Shown here in pieces: positions 36,485-46,331 of a DNA stretch of 64,000 nucleotides (the first letter of the stretch is position 1; every line of letters begins with the position of its first letter). Origin of the DNA: Bradyrhizobium diazoefficiens (lineage in GTDB: Bacteria; Pseudomonadota; Alphaproteobacteria; Rhizobiales; Xanthobacteraceae); contig NZ_CP067100.1 of the NCBI RefSeq assembly GCF_016616235.1, positions 4,523,001 through 4,587,000 of the forward strand. Reading direction: 5' to 3'. The position numbers were made by a program, and so were the translations under genes. The notes under the pieces are model-generated. The model was not told where the DNA came from. It did not search any database and saw only the letters and a program-made list of their open reading frames with translations.

Positions 36485-37268
36485 CGCGCTCGCATGACGC
36501 ACGTGAGCGGCTGAACCTCAGCCGCTCATGCGCGTGGTGAGCAAGCGAAGCGGCGGCCTCGCGGCTCGCCACGGGACCGAATGCCGAGAGATGTTCGGTA
36601 TCGAGGAAGCGATTTTGGACGCTACGGTTCGGAATATCTAATTGGGGTTCAAGACGGAGGCATCCGCTAGCCTCCGGAGGCGTCGGGGGAACACACCCGT
36701 CAATCCTCGTCTGAAAAAATATTTCACTTTCCGAATTTCGGATTTATGGCATACACGCCGCGGCCTCACGGTTCCCGCCCTGTCCCGTGGATCGCTCCCG
36801 GGGAGAGCACGAAGGACACCGTTAAAACCATCCGCGCAGGGAAGGCCGGGCGACTGGCATCACCTGTGATCCACCCCGTGTGCACTCCTGTTGCGCACGG
36901 ATCGGGTGCCGCCGGCGCCCGGCCTTCCCTGCGCCCTTTGGCTTCCATTGGGCGCGAACGAAATCGCAAAGCTCGGACCATTTGGGTCGCGAGAGCGTGA
37001 TATCATGTGCCCTCACCTGCCCGGTCAGCGGAATGTCTCTCATGCGCAGCCGATGGCGGATGTCGTTCCGCTTCCGCGGGCGCAGCGGTTCCGGAAGGTC
37101 CCGCCAGCGCGGCCTTGCACCGTCGAAATTGCTCGACCGCGGCGGAACGAACGCGCCGCAGGCCCGATTCAAGCCACATCCTCTCCGGATTTGCGGCTCA
37201 TTGCCACCTAACTCTTTGTTGAGAAAGGGAAGGTAACGAGTTGCGTCATGCGTAATCGGGAGACCAGG
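36485..37268. other. Repeat-derived intergenic region, about 0.8 kb
   Basis: I find no supportable gene here. Open frames on both strands have the look of the translated repeat sequences that recur in Bradyrhizobium intergenic DNA, for example a plus-strand frame reading RPVPWIAPGESTKDTVKTIR near 36780. A large inverted repeat lies at 36834-36934. Genus recurrence is from memory and could not be checked. Confidence 0.5.
36834..36934. repeat. Long hairpin with perfect 19-bp arms
   Basis: The 19 bases at 36834-36852 are the exact reverse complement of those at 36916-36934, with 63 bases between. The arms read GCGCAGGGAAGGCCGGGCG. The loop contains a smaller imperfect GTGTGC/GCGCAC pair. This looks like a mobile palindromic unit and not a simple terminator, as it lacks a T tract. 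Confidence 0.8.
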
Positions 37269-38495
37269 ATGGGCCACCGCACCGCAAAGTTCATTTCCGC
37301 GCTGGTTGGCAGCATCATCGCCGGCGCACCACTGGCAGCGGAGTCGCAGAATGCGCCGGCCGCCGCGAGCGCGGCCGCAGCCGATTGCCTCGCCTCGCCG
37401 AAGGGCGTCGCGCCGCAGGGCCAGCACTGGCACTATCGCCTCGAGCGTTCGACCAAGCGGCAATGCTGGTATCTGCGCGCCGAAGGCGGCAAGGACAATG
37501 CAAAGGAGAGCGCCAAGCCCGTGCAGTCCGCGCAGGCCGAGCCGTCACCGCCAGATTCAGCCGCGCCGCAGCACCCGGTGCAGGACGCACGCGCCGAATA
37601 TCTGAAGCCGCAGACCGCCGCCGCCCCGACCGCGCCCGCCCAGGCCGTCCCGACGACATCAGCGCCGGCGCAACAAGCCGCGCCCCCCTCCGCTGACGGC
37701 AGCGCACAGCAGCCTGCCGTCGCGTCGCCCTGGCCCGATCCCACCGCGGCGGCATCGCCCGCACCGCAGCCGGCGCCCGCTCCCGTCGCGGCAGTCGCGC
37801 CGCCGGGCACGAAGCCGTCAAAATCCCCTGCTCCCATGGCGCTCGCAGCCGCAGACAGCAGCGCCGACACCGGCTCGCTCCAGATGCTGCTGCTCGTGGT
37901 CGGCGGCGCGCTGGCGCTTGCCGGCATCCTCGCCAGCATCATCTACCGCTTCGCCGGCGGACGCGTCCGTCGCCAGGCCGACCGCCGCGCGCATTGGGAC
38001 GATTGGGAGCCGCAGGACCAGGACCCGAGCCGCGCCCCCTGGCTCGACGCGATGCCGGCTGAAGCCGTCCCCGCGCAGCAGTCCGGCCCGGTGGATTTCG
38101 ATGCCGTGCGTCCTCAATCCACTCAGCTCCAAGCCGCGCAGCCAAAAGCCGCACAGCTCGCTGCATTCAGCGACGCGATCGGCAGGATCGCGGCACAATC
38201 CGCGCCGGCTCACAACCCCGCCGCAGACCTCGACGAGGCCGGCATCTTTAACGGCACGTTCGAAATCGAGGAATCAGCGCCTCGGCTCGCGGCCGACGAT
38301 GCTCATGACCAAGCGCCCGCCGATCGTGACGAGGACGAGGATGTGCGGATCGAAGACGCCGTCGATGTCGACGTGATCACGGCGATCCTGGAACGGCTGG
38401 CGCAGGAAGGGCCGCGGCTGAAGCAGCCTAGCCTTGAAGCTGACCTTGCAGAGTTCGCACAAATCCCACGAGGCCAATCCGCCGCTCGCGCTTGA
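37269..38495 (+). CDS. Hypothetical exported/membrane protein
   Basis: The 408-residue product has an N-terminal signal-like helix, a short conserved-looking segment with GQHWHYRLERSTKRQCWYLR, then a long Ala/Pro/Gln-rich region, a transmembrane helix (MLLLVVGGALALAGILASII, near residue 215) and an acidic C-terminal half ending in an amphipathic helix. Function unknown. The ATG at 37269 has GGGAG six bases before it; an ATG at 37248 is possible. Its 3-prime end overlaps the convergent gmk by 68 bases. Confidence 0.72.
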   Translation: MGHRTAKFISALVGSIIAGAPLAAESQNAPAAASAAAADCLASPKGVAPQGQHWHYRLERSTKRQCWYLRAEGGKDNAKESAKPVQSAQAEPSPPDSAAPQHPVQDARAEYLKPQTAAAPTAPAQAVPTTSAPAQQAAPPSADGSAQQPAVASPWPDPTAAASPAPQPAPAPVAAVAPPGTKPSKSPAPMALAAADSSADTGSLQMLLLVVGGALALAGILASIIYRFAGGRVRRQADRRAHWDDWEPQDQDPSRAPWLDAMPAEAVPAQQSGPVDFDAVRPQSTQLQAAQPKAAQLAAFSDAIGRIAAQSAPAHNPAADLDEAGIFNGTFEIEESAPRLAADDAHDQAPADRDEDEDVRIEDAVDVDVITAILERLAQEGPRLKQPSLEADLAEFAQIPRGQSAARA

Positions 38496-39087
38496 GACGC
38501 TCGGCCTTCAGGATCGACTGCACCTCGGCGAAGGCCTCGTCGACATCGTGGTTGATGACGATGTAGTCGTACTCGGCCCAGTGGCTCATCTCGTGGCTGG
38601 CGCGGCTCATGCGCTTGCGGATCACCTCGTCGGAATCCTGCGCGCGCGAGTGCAGCCGCTTCTCGAGATCGGCGGCCGAGGGCGGCAGGATGAAGACGCG
38701 CACCACGTCGGCGCTCGCTTTCTGGTGCAGTTGCTGCGTGCCCTGCCAGTCGATGTCGAAAAGAACGTCCTGCCCGGCCGACAAGGCCGCCTCCACCGGC
38801 GCACGCGGCGTCCCGTAAAGATTGTCAAACACGGTGGCCCATTCAAGCAGTTCGCCCTGTTCCACCATCGTCTCAAATCTGGGCTTGCTGACGAAGAAAT
38901 AGTCGCGCCCCTCCACTTCTCCCGGCCGCATCTGACGTGTGGTCGCCGATACTGACATCTTCAGGCCGGGCTCCCGCTCGAGCAACATCCGCGACAGCGT
39001 CGTCTTGCCGGCGCCCGACGGCGAGGACAGCACGAACATCAATCCGCGCCGTTCGACCCCGTCAGTCCCATGACCGCCAGTCTTCAT
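38428..39087 (-). CDS. gmk: Guanylate kinase
   Basis: Gmk phosphorylates GMP to GDP. The P-loop SSPSGAGKTT, the GMP-binding RPGEVEGRDYFFV and LFDIDWQGTQQL are diagnostic. Length is 219 residues, with a short N-terminal extension (KTGGHGTDGVERRGL). It follows yicC by 3 bases on the same strand, as in other alphaproteobacteria. Confidence 0.95.
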   Translation of the reverse strand: MKTGGHGTDGVERRGLMFVLSSPSGAGKTTLSRMLLEREPGLKMSVSATTRQMRPGEVEGRDYFFVSKPRFETMVEQGELLEWATVFDNLYGTPRAPVEAALSAGQDVLFDIDWQGTQQLHQKASADVVRVFILPPSAADLEKRLHSRAQDSDEVIRKRMSRASHEMSHWAEYDYIVINHDVDEAFAEVQSILKAERLKRERRIGLVGFVRTLQGQLQG

Positions 39088-39090
39088 CGA

Positions 39091-39978
39091 TCACTCCAGA
39101 TTCTGGACCTGTTCACGGAACTGCTCCACCACGTTCTTCATGGCGAGCCCGGTATTGGTCAGCTCGATGTCGTTCGACTTCGAGCAGCAGGTGTTGACCT
39201 CGCGATGAAACTCCTGCGCCAGGAAGTCGAGCTTGCGGCCGATCGGGCCGCCCTTGCCGATCAGCTCGCGCGCCTGCGCGACGTGCGAGGCGATGCGGTC
39301 GAGCTCTTCGCGGATGTCGGCCTTGGTCGCGATCAGGATCGCCTCCTGCATCAGGCGGTCGGCATCGAAACGGTCGGAGGTGTCGAGCAGCGCCGCGATC
39401 TGCTCGGCAAGCCTCGCCCTGATCGCCTCCGGCTTGCGGCCTGGCGCGGCCTCGGCCTGTTTCGCGAGCGCTTCGATCTCGTCGACGCGCTGGGTCAGGA
39501 TCTGCCCGAGCGAGGTGCCCTCGCGCTTGCGCATCGCGATGAGCTCGTCGAGCGCCTTGTCGAACGCCGCGGCCGCCGCGGCGCGCGCGACCTTGTCCTC
39601 CTCCTCGTCGCCCTCGGGCTCGGCGACCTCGACGACGCCCTTGATCGCGAGCAGGCCGTCGATGCTCGGCGCCACGGCGTCGATCTTGCCGGAGATCAGC
39701 GCGGCGGCCTTGAGGACCGCATTGAGCACGTCCTCGTTGATGCGGACCGATGCGGCGGCATTGGCGCGCTTGACATTGAGGTTGGCGTAGACGGTGCCGC
39801 GGGACAACAGCTCGCCGGCGCGCTTCTTGGCATGAGCCTCGAGCTCATCGAACCCCTGCGGCAGTCGCACCCTGAGATCAAAGCCCTTGGCGTTGACCGA
39901 CTTCAATTCCCATTCGAACGTATACGGCCCGCTCGCGCCGTGGCATCTCGCAAAGCCGGTCATGGACGACAGCGCCAT
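39091..39978 (-). CDS. yicC: YicC-family endoribonuclease-like protein
   Basis: The 295-residue product begins MALSSMTGFARC and ends with the conserved block EVNTCCSKSNDIELTNTGLAMKNVVEQFREQVQNLE, both typical of YicC/YloC proteins. Members have been linked to RNA cleavage and stress. The ATG at 39978 is the family start; the frame is open 14 codons upstream. It lies between mltG and gmk in a run of minus-strand genes. Confidence 0.92.
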   Translation of the reverse strand: MALSSMTGFARCHGASGPYTFEWELKSVNAKGFDLRVRLPQGFDELEAHAKKRAGELLSRGTVYANLNVKRANAAASVRINEDVLNAVLKAAALISGKIDAVAPSIDGLLAIKGVVEVAEPEGDEEEDKVARAAAAAAFDKALDELIAMRKREGTSLGQILTQRVDEIEALAKQAEAAPGRKPEAIRARLAEQIAALLDTSDRFDADRLMQEAILIATKADIREELDRIASHVAQARELIGKGGPIGRKLDFLAQEFHREVNTCCSKSNDIELTNTGLAMKNVVEQFREQVQNLE

Positions 39979-40093
39979 CAGGTCAATTTCTCCGGAAACG
40001 CGGGATTCGCGCGGCATCAAGCCACGCGAATCTTAAGACTATTTTGCAGCGAAGTGGAATCCGCAAAGTCCCGTAGCGGACCTGCAGCCCCGC

Positions 40094-41365
40094 CTAGCGC
40101 TGGACCACCGGCGGCGAGGGCTGCACCGCGCCCTGCCGGGCCGCTGGCGGACCCGCCGGCCGCGCCGGCGGCTTTTTCTGCTGGTTGGGTCGCGCGGGGG
40201 TCGTCGCGGTGGGCGTGTCGCCAGCGGCCGGCGCGGCGGCGGCCGGCGGCGGCGCATCTTCGGCCGGCTCGACCGTGTCGTTCTGGATCTGCTTCTCCAT
40301 CGCGCGCAGCTTCGCGACGTTCTTCTGGTGCGCGTCGTAGGTCTCGGTAAACGCATGCCCGCCGGTGCCGTCGGCGACGAAATAGAGGTCGCGGGTGCGG
40401 GCCGGGTTGGCGGCGGCCTCCAGCGAGGCGCGGCCGGGGTTGGAGATCGGGCCCGGGGGCAGGCCCTCGATCACATAGGTGTTGTAGGGCGAGGGCTGCG
40501 TGATCTCGCTGCGCTTGATCGGACGGCCGAGCGTGCCCTTGCCGCCGACGAGGCCGTAGATGATCGTGGGGTCGGACTGCAGCTTGATCCGCTGCTTCAG
40601 CCGATTGACGAAGACCGCGGCAACACGGCTGCGCTCGTCAGGCTTGCCGGTCTCCTTTTCGACGATCGAGGCCAGCGTCACCAGCTGCTCCGGCGTCTTG
40701 ACCGGAATGTCCTGGCTGCGGCGCTCCCAGATCTCGGCCAGCACGCGCTTGTGCGCCTGCTGCATGCGCTGGATCACCTGCTCGCGCGTGGTGCCGCGCG
40801 GGAATTTGTAGGTCTCGGGCAGCAGCGTGCCTTCGCGCGGCAGCTCGCGCACGCTGCCGCTGAAGATGTCGTTGTCGGACAGCCGCGCCACGATCTGTTC
40901 CGAGGTCAGGCCCTCGGGAATCGTGACCGAATGCTGCACCACCTTGCCCTCGACAATGGTGGCGATGACGTCGCGCAAGGAGGCGTTCTTCTGGAACGAA
41001 TACTCACCCGGCTTCAGGTCGGAGCTCGCCTTCAGCGCGGCCACGCTCGCGATGAAAATCCATGGATTGACGTCGGTCACGCCTTCCCGGTTCAGCGTCT
41101 CGGCGATGTCGCGCTTGCCTGCACGCTGCGGGATGTTGACGATCTTGTCTTCCTTCAGCGGCCCCGGCGCCTCGAGCACCTGCCGGCCATAGTAATAGAC
41201 GCCGCCGGCGCCGAGCATGGCGAGCAGCAACAGGGTGATGATGGCATTGCCGACGACCACGAACGGATTGCGCGCGCGCTCCGATCGCTTCGGCGGCGGC
41301 GGGACCTGCTCGGGCTCCAGCGCTGCCCGCGGGCTCCGGGGCGAAATGGGCGGCCTTTCACTCAT
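40094..41365 (-). CDS. mltG: Endolytic murein transglycosylase MltG
   Basis: MltG cleaves nascent glycan strands in the inner membrane and sets strand length. A transmembrane helix lies near residues 38-58, followed by a LysM-like region and the YceG domain with catalytic Glu236 in LASIVEKETG. The sequence SDPTIIYGL and YNTY are also conserved. A Pro/Ala/Gln-rich tail of about 55 residues follows the catalytic domain and is unusual. Gene order fabF-mltG-yicC-gmk is common. Confidence 0.94.
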   Translation of the reverse strand: MSERPPISPRSPRAALEPEQVPPPPKRSERARNPFVVVGNAIITLLLLAMLGAGGVYYYGRQVLEAPGPLKEDKIVNIPQRAGKRDIAETLNREGVTDVNPWIFIASVAALKASSDLKPGEYSFQKNASLRDVIATIVEGKVVQHSVTIPEGLTSEQIVARLSDNDIFSGSVRELPREGTLLPETYKFPRGTTREQVIQRMQQAHKRVLAEIWERRSQDIPVKTPEQLVTLASIVEKETGKPDERSRVAAVFVNRLKQRIKLQSDPTIIYGLVGGKGTLGRPIKRSEITQPSPYNTYVIEGLPPGPISNPGRASLEAAANPARTRDLYFVADGTGGHAFTETYDAHQKNVAKLRAMEKQIQNDTVEPAEDAPPPAAAAPAAGDTPTATTPARPNQQKKPPARPAGPPAARQGAVQPSPPVVQR

Positions 41366-41490
41366 CGAAGCAACCTGAATCCTGCCGGTTCAATCGCAGC
41401 CTGACAATCGCTTGCCCTGCCAAATGCACGCGCCCGCTTCCATGACTATCGCCGAATACGGCAAAACGGTGGATTCGTCGCAACCACAAA

Positions 41491-42756
41491 CTATTGGACC
41501 AGGCGCCGGACGATCACCGACGCGTTGGTACCGCCAAAACCGAAAGAATTCGACAACGCGACGTTGACCTCGCGCTGCTTCGCCTTGTGCGGGACGAGGT
41601 CGATCGCGGTCTCGACCGATGGATTGTCCAGATTGATCGTCGGCGGCACGACATTATCGCGAATCGCAAGAATGGCGAAGATCGCTTCGATCGCGCCGGC
41701 CGCACCGAGCAGATGGCCGGTCGACGATTTGGTCGAGGACATCGCGATCTTGGAGGCGGCGTTGCCGAGCAGCCGCTCGACCGCGCCGAGTTCGATCTCG
41801 TCGCCGAGCGGCGTCGAGGTGCCGTGCGCGTTGATGTAGTCGAGATCGGACGGCGACAGGCCGGCCCGCTTGAGCGCCGCCGACATGCTGCGGAAGCCGC
41901 CATCGCCATCGGGCGACGGCGAAGTAATGTGATAGGCATCACCCGAAAGGCCGTAGCCGATCACCTCGGCGTAGATTCTGGCGCCACGGCGTTGCGCGTG
42001 CTCGAGCTCCTCGAGCACCAGCACGCCGGCGCCCTCGCCCATCACAAAACCGTCCCGCTCCTTGTCGTAGGGACGCGAGGCCTTCTCGGGCGTATCGTTG
42101 AAGCCGGTCGACAGCGCACGCGCGGCGTTGAAGCCGGCAATGCCGATGCGGCTGATCGGCGACTCGGCGCCGCCGGCAACCATGACGTCGGCATCGCCGA
42201 GTGCGATCAGGCGGGCGGCGTCGCCGACCGCATGTGCACCGGTCGAGCAGGCCGTGACCACCGAATGATTCGGCCCTTTCAGCCCGTGCGCGATCGAGAC
42301 GTAGCCGGAGGCGAGGTTGATCAGGCGGCCGGGAATGAAGAACGGCGACACCCGGCGCGGTCCGCGCTCCTTCAAGAGGATCGCGGTGTCGGCAATGCCG
42401 TTGAGGCCGCCGATGCCGGAGCCGATCATGGTGCCGGTCGCGCATTTGTCCTCTTCGGTCTCGGGATGCCAGTTGGCATCATCGAGCGCCTGACCGGCCG
42501 CGGCCATTCCAAAGATGATGAAGTCGTCGACCTTGCGCTGGTCCTTCGGCTCCATCCAGATATCGGGATTGAAAGTGTCGTTTGACCCGTCGCCGCGCAC
42601 GACGGTGCAGGCGTATTTGGTCTGCAGATCGGAGACGTCGAAGCTCTCGATCTTGCGCGCACCGCTTTCGCCGTTGAGGATGCGTTTCCAGGTCGGCTCG
42701 ACGCCGCAGCCGAGCGGCGACACCATGCCAAGACCTGTAACGACAACCCGCCTCAT
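41491..42756 (-). CDS. fabF: 3-oxoacyl-ACP synthase II
   Basis: FabF (KASII) elongates acyl-ACP with malonyl-ACP. Catalytic Cys170 is in [12 protein letters not shown]; the His residues are in [11 protein letters not shown] and [10 protein letters not shown]. Length is 421 residues. The ATG at 42756 ([10 protein letters not shown]) is the family start; 21 extra codons upstream have no support. It follows acpP by about 110 bases in the fab cluster. Confidence 0.96.
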   Translation of the reverse strand: MRRVVVTGLGMVSPLGCGVEPTWKRILNGESGARKIESFDVSDLQTKYACTVVRGDGSNDTFNPDIWMEPKDQRKVDDFIIFGMAAAGQALDDANWHPETEEDKCATGTMIGSGIGGLNGIADTAILLKERGPRRVSPFFIPGRLINLASGYVSIAHGLKGPNHSVVTACSTGAHAVGDAARLIALGDADVMVAGGAESPISRIGIAGFNAARALSTGFNDTPEKASRPYDKERDGFVMGEGAGVLVLEELEHAQRRGARIYAEVIGYGLSGDAYHITSPSPDGDGGFRSMSAALKRAGLSPSDLDYINAHGTSTPLGDEIELGAVERLLGNAASKIAMSSTKSSTGHLLGAAGAIEAIFAILAIRDNVVPPTINLDNPSVETAIDLVPHKAKQREVNVALSNSFGFGGTNASVIVRRLVQ

Positions 42757-42865
42757 ATCCGAAAACTCCGCATCGAAAGATTCACGGCCAATAACAAGAA
42801 ACCGGCTGACCGCTGGCAAGCGGCCCGTCCGGTTTCAATGTTGTCCCCGCGAAAAATGAAGAGCC

Positions 42866-43105
42866 TTAGCTCTTCGCGTTCTTCTCGAGAAACTTCGTGG
42901 CGTCGCCGACGGTGAGAATCGTCTCCGCGGCGTCGTCCGGAATCTCGCAACCAAATTCTTCTTCGAACGCCATCACCAGCTCGACGGTGTCCAGACTGTC
43001 GGCGCCGAGGTCGTCGATGAAGCTCGCGTTGTCGACAACCTTCTCGGGCTCAACACCAAGGTGTTCGACCACGATCTTCTTAACCCGCTCGCCAATGTCA
43101 CTCAT
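42866..43105 (-). CDS. acpP: Acyl carrier protein
   Basis: The 79-residue acidic protein carries the phosphopantetheine Ser37 in [12 protein letters not shown]. It shuttles acyl chains between the Fab enzymes. It lies between fabG and fabF, the classical position, and has a long upstream gap, as expected for a strongly expressed gene with its own promoter. Confidence 0.97.
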   Translation of the reverse strand: MSDIGERVKKIVVEHLGVEPEKVVDNASFIDDLGADSLDTVELVMAFEEEFGCEIPDDAAETILTVGDATKFLEKNAKS

Positions 43106-43419
43106 TGCTTAACCTCGTGTTGTTCCCTGTAGACCCGACCCCCCGGGACGATACGAGCCGTCGTGGTCGTGTTACTGCCTTCGCTTACGAACTTTGATTT
43201 GGCCCCATCCAAACCGATGCAGGGCCCGGCGAACGACGGCCAAGGCACCGCATCGCCAATATACAGGGTTTCAAAAACCTGCAATGGCGTTCTTTGCCCA
43301 TCCGTTGAAGGTCCGGTTACCATACTTCAACTGCCTTGACTACAAGCCTCATTTCGCTCCGGAAACGGCCGTTTGCCGCATCCCGCACCGCCTATGTGGG
43401 CAGTTGCGGAAGGAAGACG
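43106..43419. other. Gene-free interval upstream of acpP
   Basis: No gene is seen in these 314 bases. The strand-specific open frames are shadows. The region likely carries the acpP promoter and the end of the fabD-fabG transcript. Confidence 0.5.
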
Positions 43420-44157
43420 TCAGATCATGGCCATGCCACCGTTGACGTGGATGGTTTGTCCGGTGACGTAGGCCGCTTCGTTCGAACTCAGGTAGACGGC
43501 GGCCGCCGCGATGTCCTCGGGCGTGCCCAGGCGGGCGGCCGGAACCTTGGTCAGAATCGTCTCGCGCTGCTTGTCGTTGAGCGCATCCGTCATCGGCGTC
43601 TTGATGAAGCCGGGCGCGATGCAGTTCGCGGTGACGCCGCGCTTGGCGTATTCGGCCCCCAAGGTCTTGATCATGCCGATCAGACCCGCCTTGGACGCGG
43701 TGTAATTGCCCTGTCCGGGATTGCCGGTGACGCCGACCACCGAGGTGATGGCGATGATGCGGCCGAAGCGCTTGCGCATCATCAATTTGGTCGCGGCGCG
43801 CGCCAGGCGGAAGGTCGCGGTCAGATTGACGTTGATGACCTCCTCCCAATCCTCGTCGCGAAGCTGCACGAACAGATTGTCGCGGGTGATGCCGGCATTG
43901 GCGATGAGGATGTCGACCTGCCCCATCGCGGCTTCCGCGGCGGGCACCAAGGCCTCGACCTCGTCGGCCTTGGAGAGATTGCAGGGCAGCACATGGGTGC
44001 GCTCGCCGAGCTTGCCGGCAAGCTCGTCCAGCACGTCCTTGCGCGTCCCCGAAATCGCAACGGCGGCGCCCTGCGCATGCAGCGCCTGCGCGATGGCGCC
44101 GCCGATGCCGCCGGTCGCGCCGGTGACGAGCGCCTTTTTACCAGTCAGGTCGAACAT
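43420..44157 (-). CDS. fabG: 3-oxoacyl-ACP reductase
   Basis: FabG is an NADPH-dependent short-chain reductase of fatty acid synthesis. The cofactor motif is TGATGGIG (12-19), the active site is Ser139, Tyr152 and Lys156 in YTASK, and NAGITRDNL is diagnostic of FabG. Length is 245 residues. It follows fabD by 12 bases and precedes acpP. Confidence 0.96.
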   Translation of the reverse strand: MFDLTGKKALVTGATGGIGGAIAQALHAQGAAVAISGTRKDVLDELAGKLGERTHVLPCNLSKADEVEALVPAAEAAMGQVDILIANAGITRDNLFVQLRDEDWEEVINVNLTATFRLARAATKLMMRKRFGRIIAITSVVGVTGNPGQGNYTASKAGLIGMIKTLGAEYAKRGVTANCIAPGFIKTPMTDALNDKQRETILTKVPAARLGTPEDIAAAAVYLSSNEAAYVTGQTIHVNGGMAMI

Positions 44158-44169
44158 TGAAAAACTCCT

Positions 44170-45129
44170 CTAGCCCTGCTTCGCAGCGGCCAATGCGTCC
44201 TTGGCGGCGACAATGTCGTTCGGACCACCGACAGCCACGCCGACAGCACCATCCGCAATGCGCTTGACGAGTCCGGTCAGCACCTTGCCCGCGCCGATCT
44301 CCAAGAAGCGCGTGACGCCCTGCTCCGCCATATAGGCAACCGACTCGCGCCAGCGCACCGTGCCGGTGACCTGCTCGATCAGGCGGCGGCGGATTTCGTC
44401 GGGATCAGTGATGGCGCTCGCCAGCACGTTCGACACCAGCGGCGCGGCCGGCGCCTTGATCGTGACCTTCGACAGCGCCTCGGCCATGGCATCGGCGGCG
44501 GGCTGCATCAGCTTGCAATGGAACGGTGCGGACACCGGCAAGAGCATCGCGCGCTTGGCGCCCTTGGTCTTGGCGATCTCGACGGCGCGATCGACCGCAG
44601 CCTTGTCGCCGGAGACCACCACCTGGCCGCCGCCATTGTCGTTGGCGGCCTGGCAGACCTGGCCCTGCGCCGCCTCGCTCGCGACTTGCACGGCGGCTTC
44701 ATAGTCGAGGCCAAGCAGCGCGGCCATCGCGCCGACGCCGACCGGAACGGCTTTTTGCATCGCGAGACCGCGGATGCGAAGCAGCCGCGCGGTGTCGGAA
44801 ACCGTCAGGCTGCCGGCCGCGGCCAGCGCCGAATATTCACCGAGCGAGTGGCCGGCGACGAAGGCCGCATCCCGCCCCACGGAAAACCCGGCTTCGGCCT
44901 CGAGCACGCGCAGCGTGGCAATCGATACCGCCATCAGCGCCGGCTGGGCCTTCTCGGTGAGCTGGAGGGTTTCCGCCGGCCCATCCCAGATGGTTGCGGT
45001 CAACTTCTCCCCAAGTGCCGCATCGACCTCGTCGAACACGGCGCGCGCCGCCGGAAAGGCGTCGGCCAGGGCCTTGCCCATACCGACCGCCTGAGATCCC
45101 TGCCCCGGAAATGTGAATGCTGCCGTCAT
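44170..45129 (-). CDS. fabD: Malonyl-CoA-ACP transacylase
   Basis: FabD loads malonyl groups onto ACP. The N-terminus AFTFPGQGSQAVGMG, Ser95 in GHSLGEYSAL and the catalytic His in SAPFHCKLMQPA are all present. Length is 319 residues. The ATG at 45129 has GGGAGCG upstream and fits the family; the 30-codon upstream extension does not. It is the first gene of the fabD-fabG-acpP-fabF group. Confidence 0.96.
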   Translation of the reverse strand: MTAAFTFPGQGSQAVGMGKALADAFPAARAVFDEVDAALGEKLTATIWDGPAETLQLTEKAQPALMAVSIATLRVLEAEAGFSVGRDAAFVAGHSLGEYSALAAAGSLTVSDTARLLRIRGLAMQKAVPVGVGAMAALLGLDYEAAVQVASEAAQGQVCQAANDNGGGQVVVSGDKAAVDRAVEIAKTKGAKRAMLLPVSAPFHCKLMQPAADAMAEALSKVTIKAPAAPLVSNVLASAITDPDEIRRRLIEQVTGTVRWRESVAYMAEQGVTRFLEIGAGKVLTGLVKRIADGAVGVAVGGPNDIVAAKDALAAAKQG

Positions 45130-45302
45130 CGGCGCTCCCTGCTTGCCGGGCGTGATCCCTGCGAGAACCGGCAGCCGACTACGCACGGCGTTAGGCCATG
45201 GTTCCGGATCACGCTCCAAAGGGGGCCGTAGACACTGTCCGGGGCCGGAGTGTCAAGCCAAGATAGGAACTTCGGCCGGCATTCACCTGGGGATGCAGCC
45301 CC

Positions 45303-46328
45303 CTAGAATCCACCATTGGTCTGGTTGGCGTCGACCGCCGCCCCTGCCCGGGCGCGGCGCGCGCTGTTCGCCAGCTGGCCGGGACGGTCATCCCGATCGG
45401 GCTTCGCGGTCGCAAGCCGCAGCACCGCTGCGTAACCGGGCTGCACCTCCATACGACCGGCATGCCGGCTCGCGCTGAGCAGGCGATGCACCTTCGGCAG
45501 ATTGTAGCAGGGCACGTAGAACAAGAGATGATGCTCGAGGTGGTAGTTCACGTAGTACGGCGCGATGAACAGGCGCTCGAGAAAATTGGCATGTGTGGTG
45601 CGGGTGTTGCGCAAGGGATCGCTGCTGTCGGGCACGACGGCATGCTCGGCGATGTTGCGGATGCGCGTGATGACCATCATCCAGGTCAGCAGCGGCACCA
45701 GCCATAGCAGCGGATAGGCCCACCACACGCCGGCGGCCGCAAGGCTTGCGAACATCGCCGCGTTGACGAGGCATTGCGGGCCGAGTTTCTCCCGGAAATG
45801 CGCGGCGCGCTGGCGCCACGGCCAATCCTTCGGACCGAGCGCGTTGAGCAGTTGCGCCTTGCGCTGCTGGTAGCCGGTCTGCCCGGTGATGTCGCGAATG
45901 AACTTGCGGCGGTAGCTTAGCCTGGTGATCGGAAACGGCGCCGACAGCACGAGGTCAGGATCGTCCTCCTGCTGTGTGCGGGCGTGATGCTGAAGATGAT
46001 AGCGCCGATAGCTGCGCGTCTCCGCGAACAGAGGATAAGCGCAGAGCCATTGGCTCAGCGCCAGATTGGTCTTCTCGTCGGCGGACAGACAGCCATGCGC
46101 TCCGTCATGCATGAGGATCGCAAGGCCCAGCTGGCGCGAGCCGATGATCGCGACGGCGAAGATGTAGGTCAGCGGATTGGGCCACCACGCCACCAGCGCG
46201 ATCGCACCGATGATGAGCGCCCAGGCGTGGGCGATCAGCGCGACACCTTTCCACGTCACGCGCTGACGCACGTCGGCGAGTTGATCGTCGGTCAGGAAAT
46301 CGCGGGCACGCATGCGGAGCGCGGTCAT
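45303..46328 (-). CDS. Membrane fatty-acid desaturase
   Basis: The 341-residue protein has four to five hydrophobic helices and the three His boxes of the family: HDGAHG, HLQHHA and NYHLEHH, which bind two irons. Such enzymes introduce double bonds in fatty acyl chains or related lipids. It is 3 bases downstream of a TetR regulator, so the two form an operon, and regulation by acyl signals is a reasonable inference. The C-terminal 40 residues are unstructured and basic. Exact lipid substrate unknown. Confidence 0.88.
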   Translation of the reverse strand: MTALRMRARDFLTDDQLADVRQRVTWKGVALIAHAWALIIGAIALVAWWPNPLTYIFAVAIIGSRQLGLAILMHDGAHGCLSADEKTNLALSQWLCAYPLFAETRSYRRYHLQHHARTQQEDDPDLVLSAPFPITRLSYRRKFIRDITGQTGYQQRKAQLLNALGPKDWPWRQRAAHFREKLGPQCLVNAAMFASLAAAGVWWAYPLLWLVPLLTWMMVITRIRNIAEHAVVPDSSDPLRNTRTTHANFLERLFIAPYYVNYHLEHHLLFYVPCYNLPKVHRLLSASRHAGRMEVQPGYAAVLRLATAKPDRDDRPGQLANSARRARAGAAVDANQTNGGF

Positions 46329-46331
46329 GGC

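Noticed and set aside
36746..37000. A plus-strand ORF of 84 codons in the repeat region
   Set aside because: It spans one arm of the 19-bp hairpin and looks like repeat sequence translated by chance; no ribosome-binding site.
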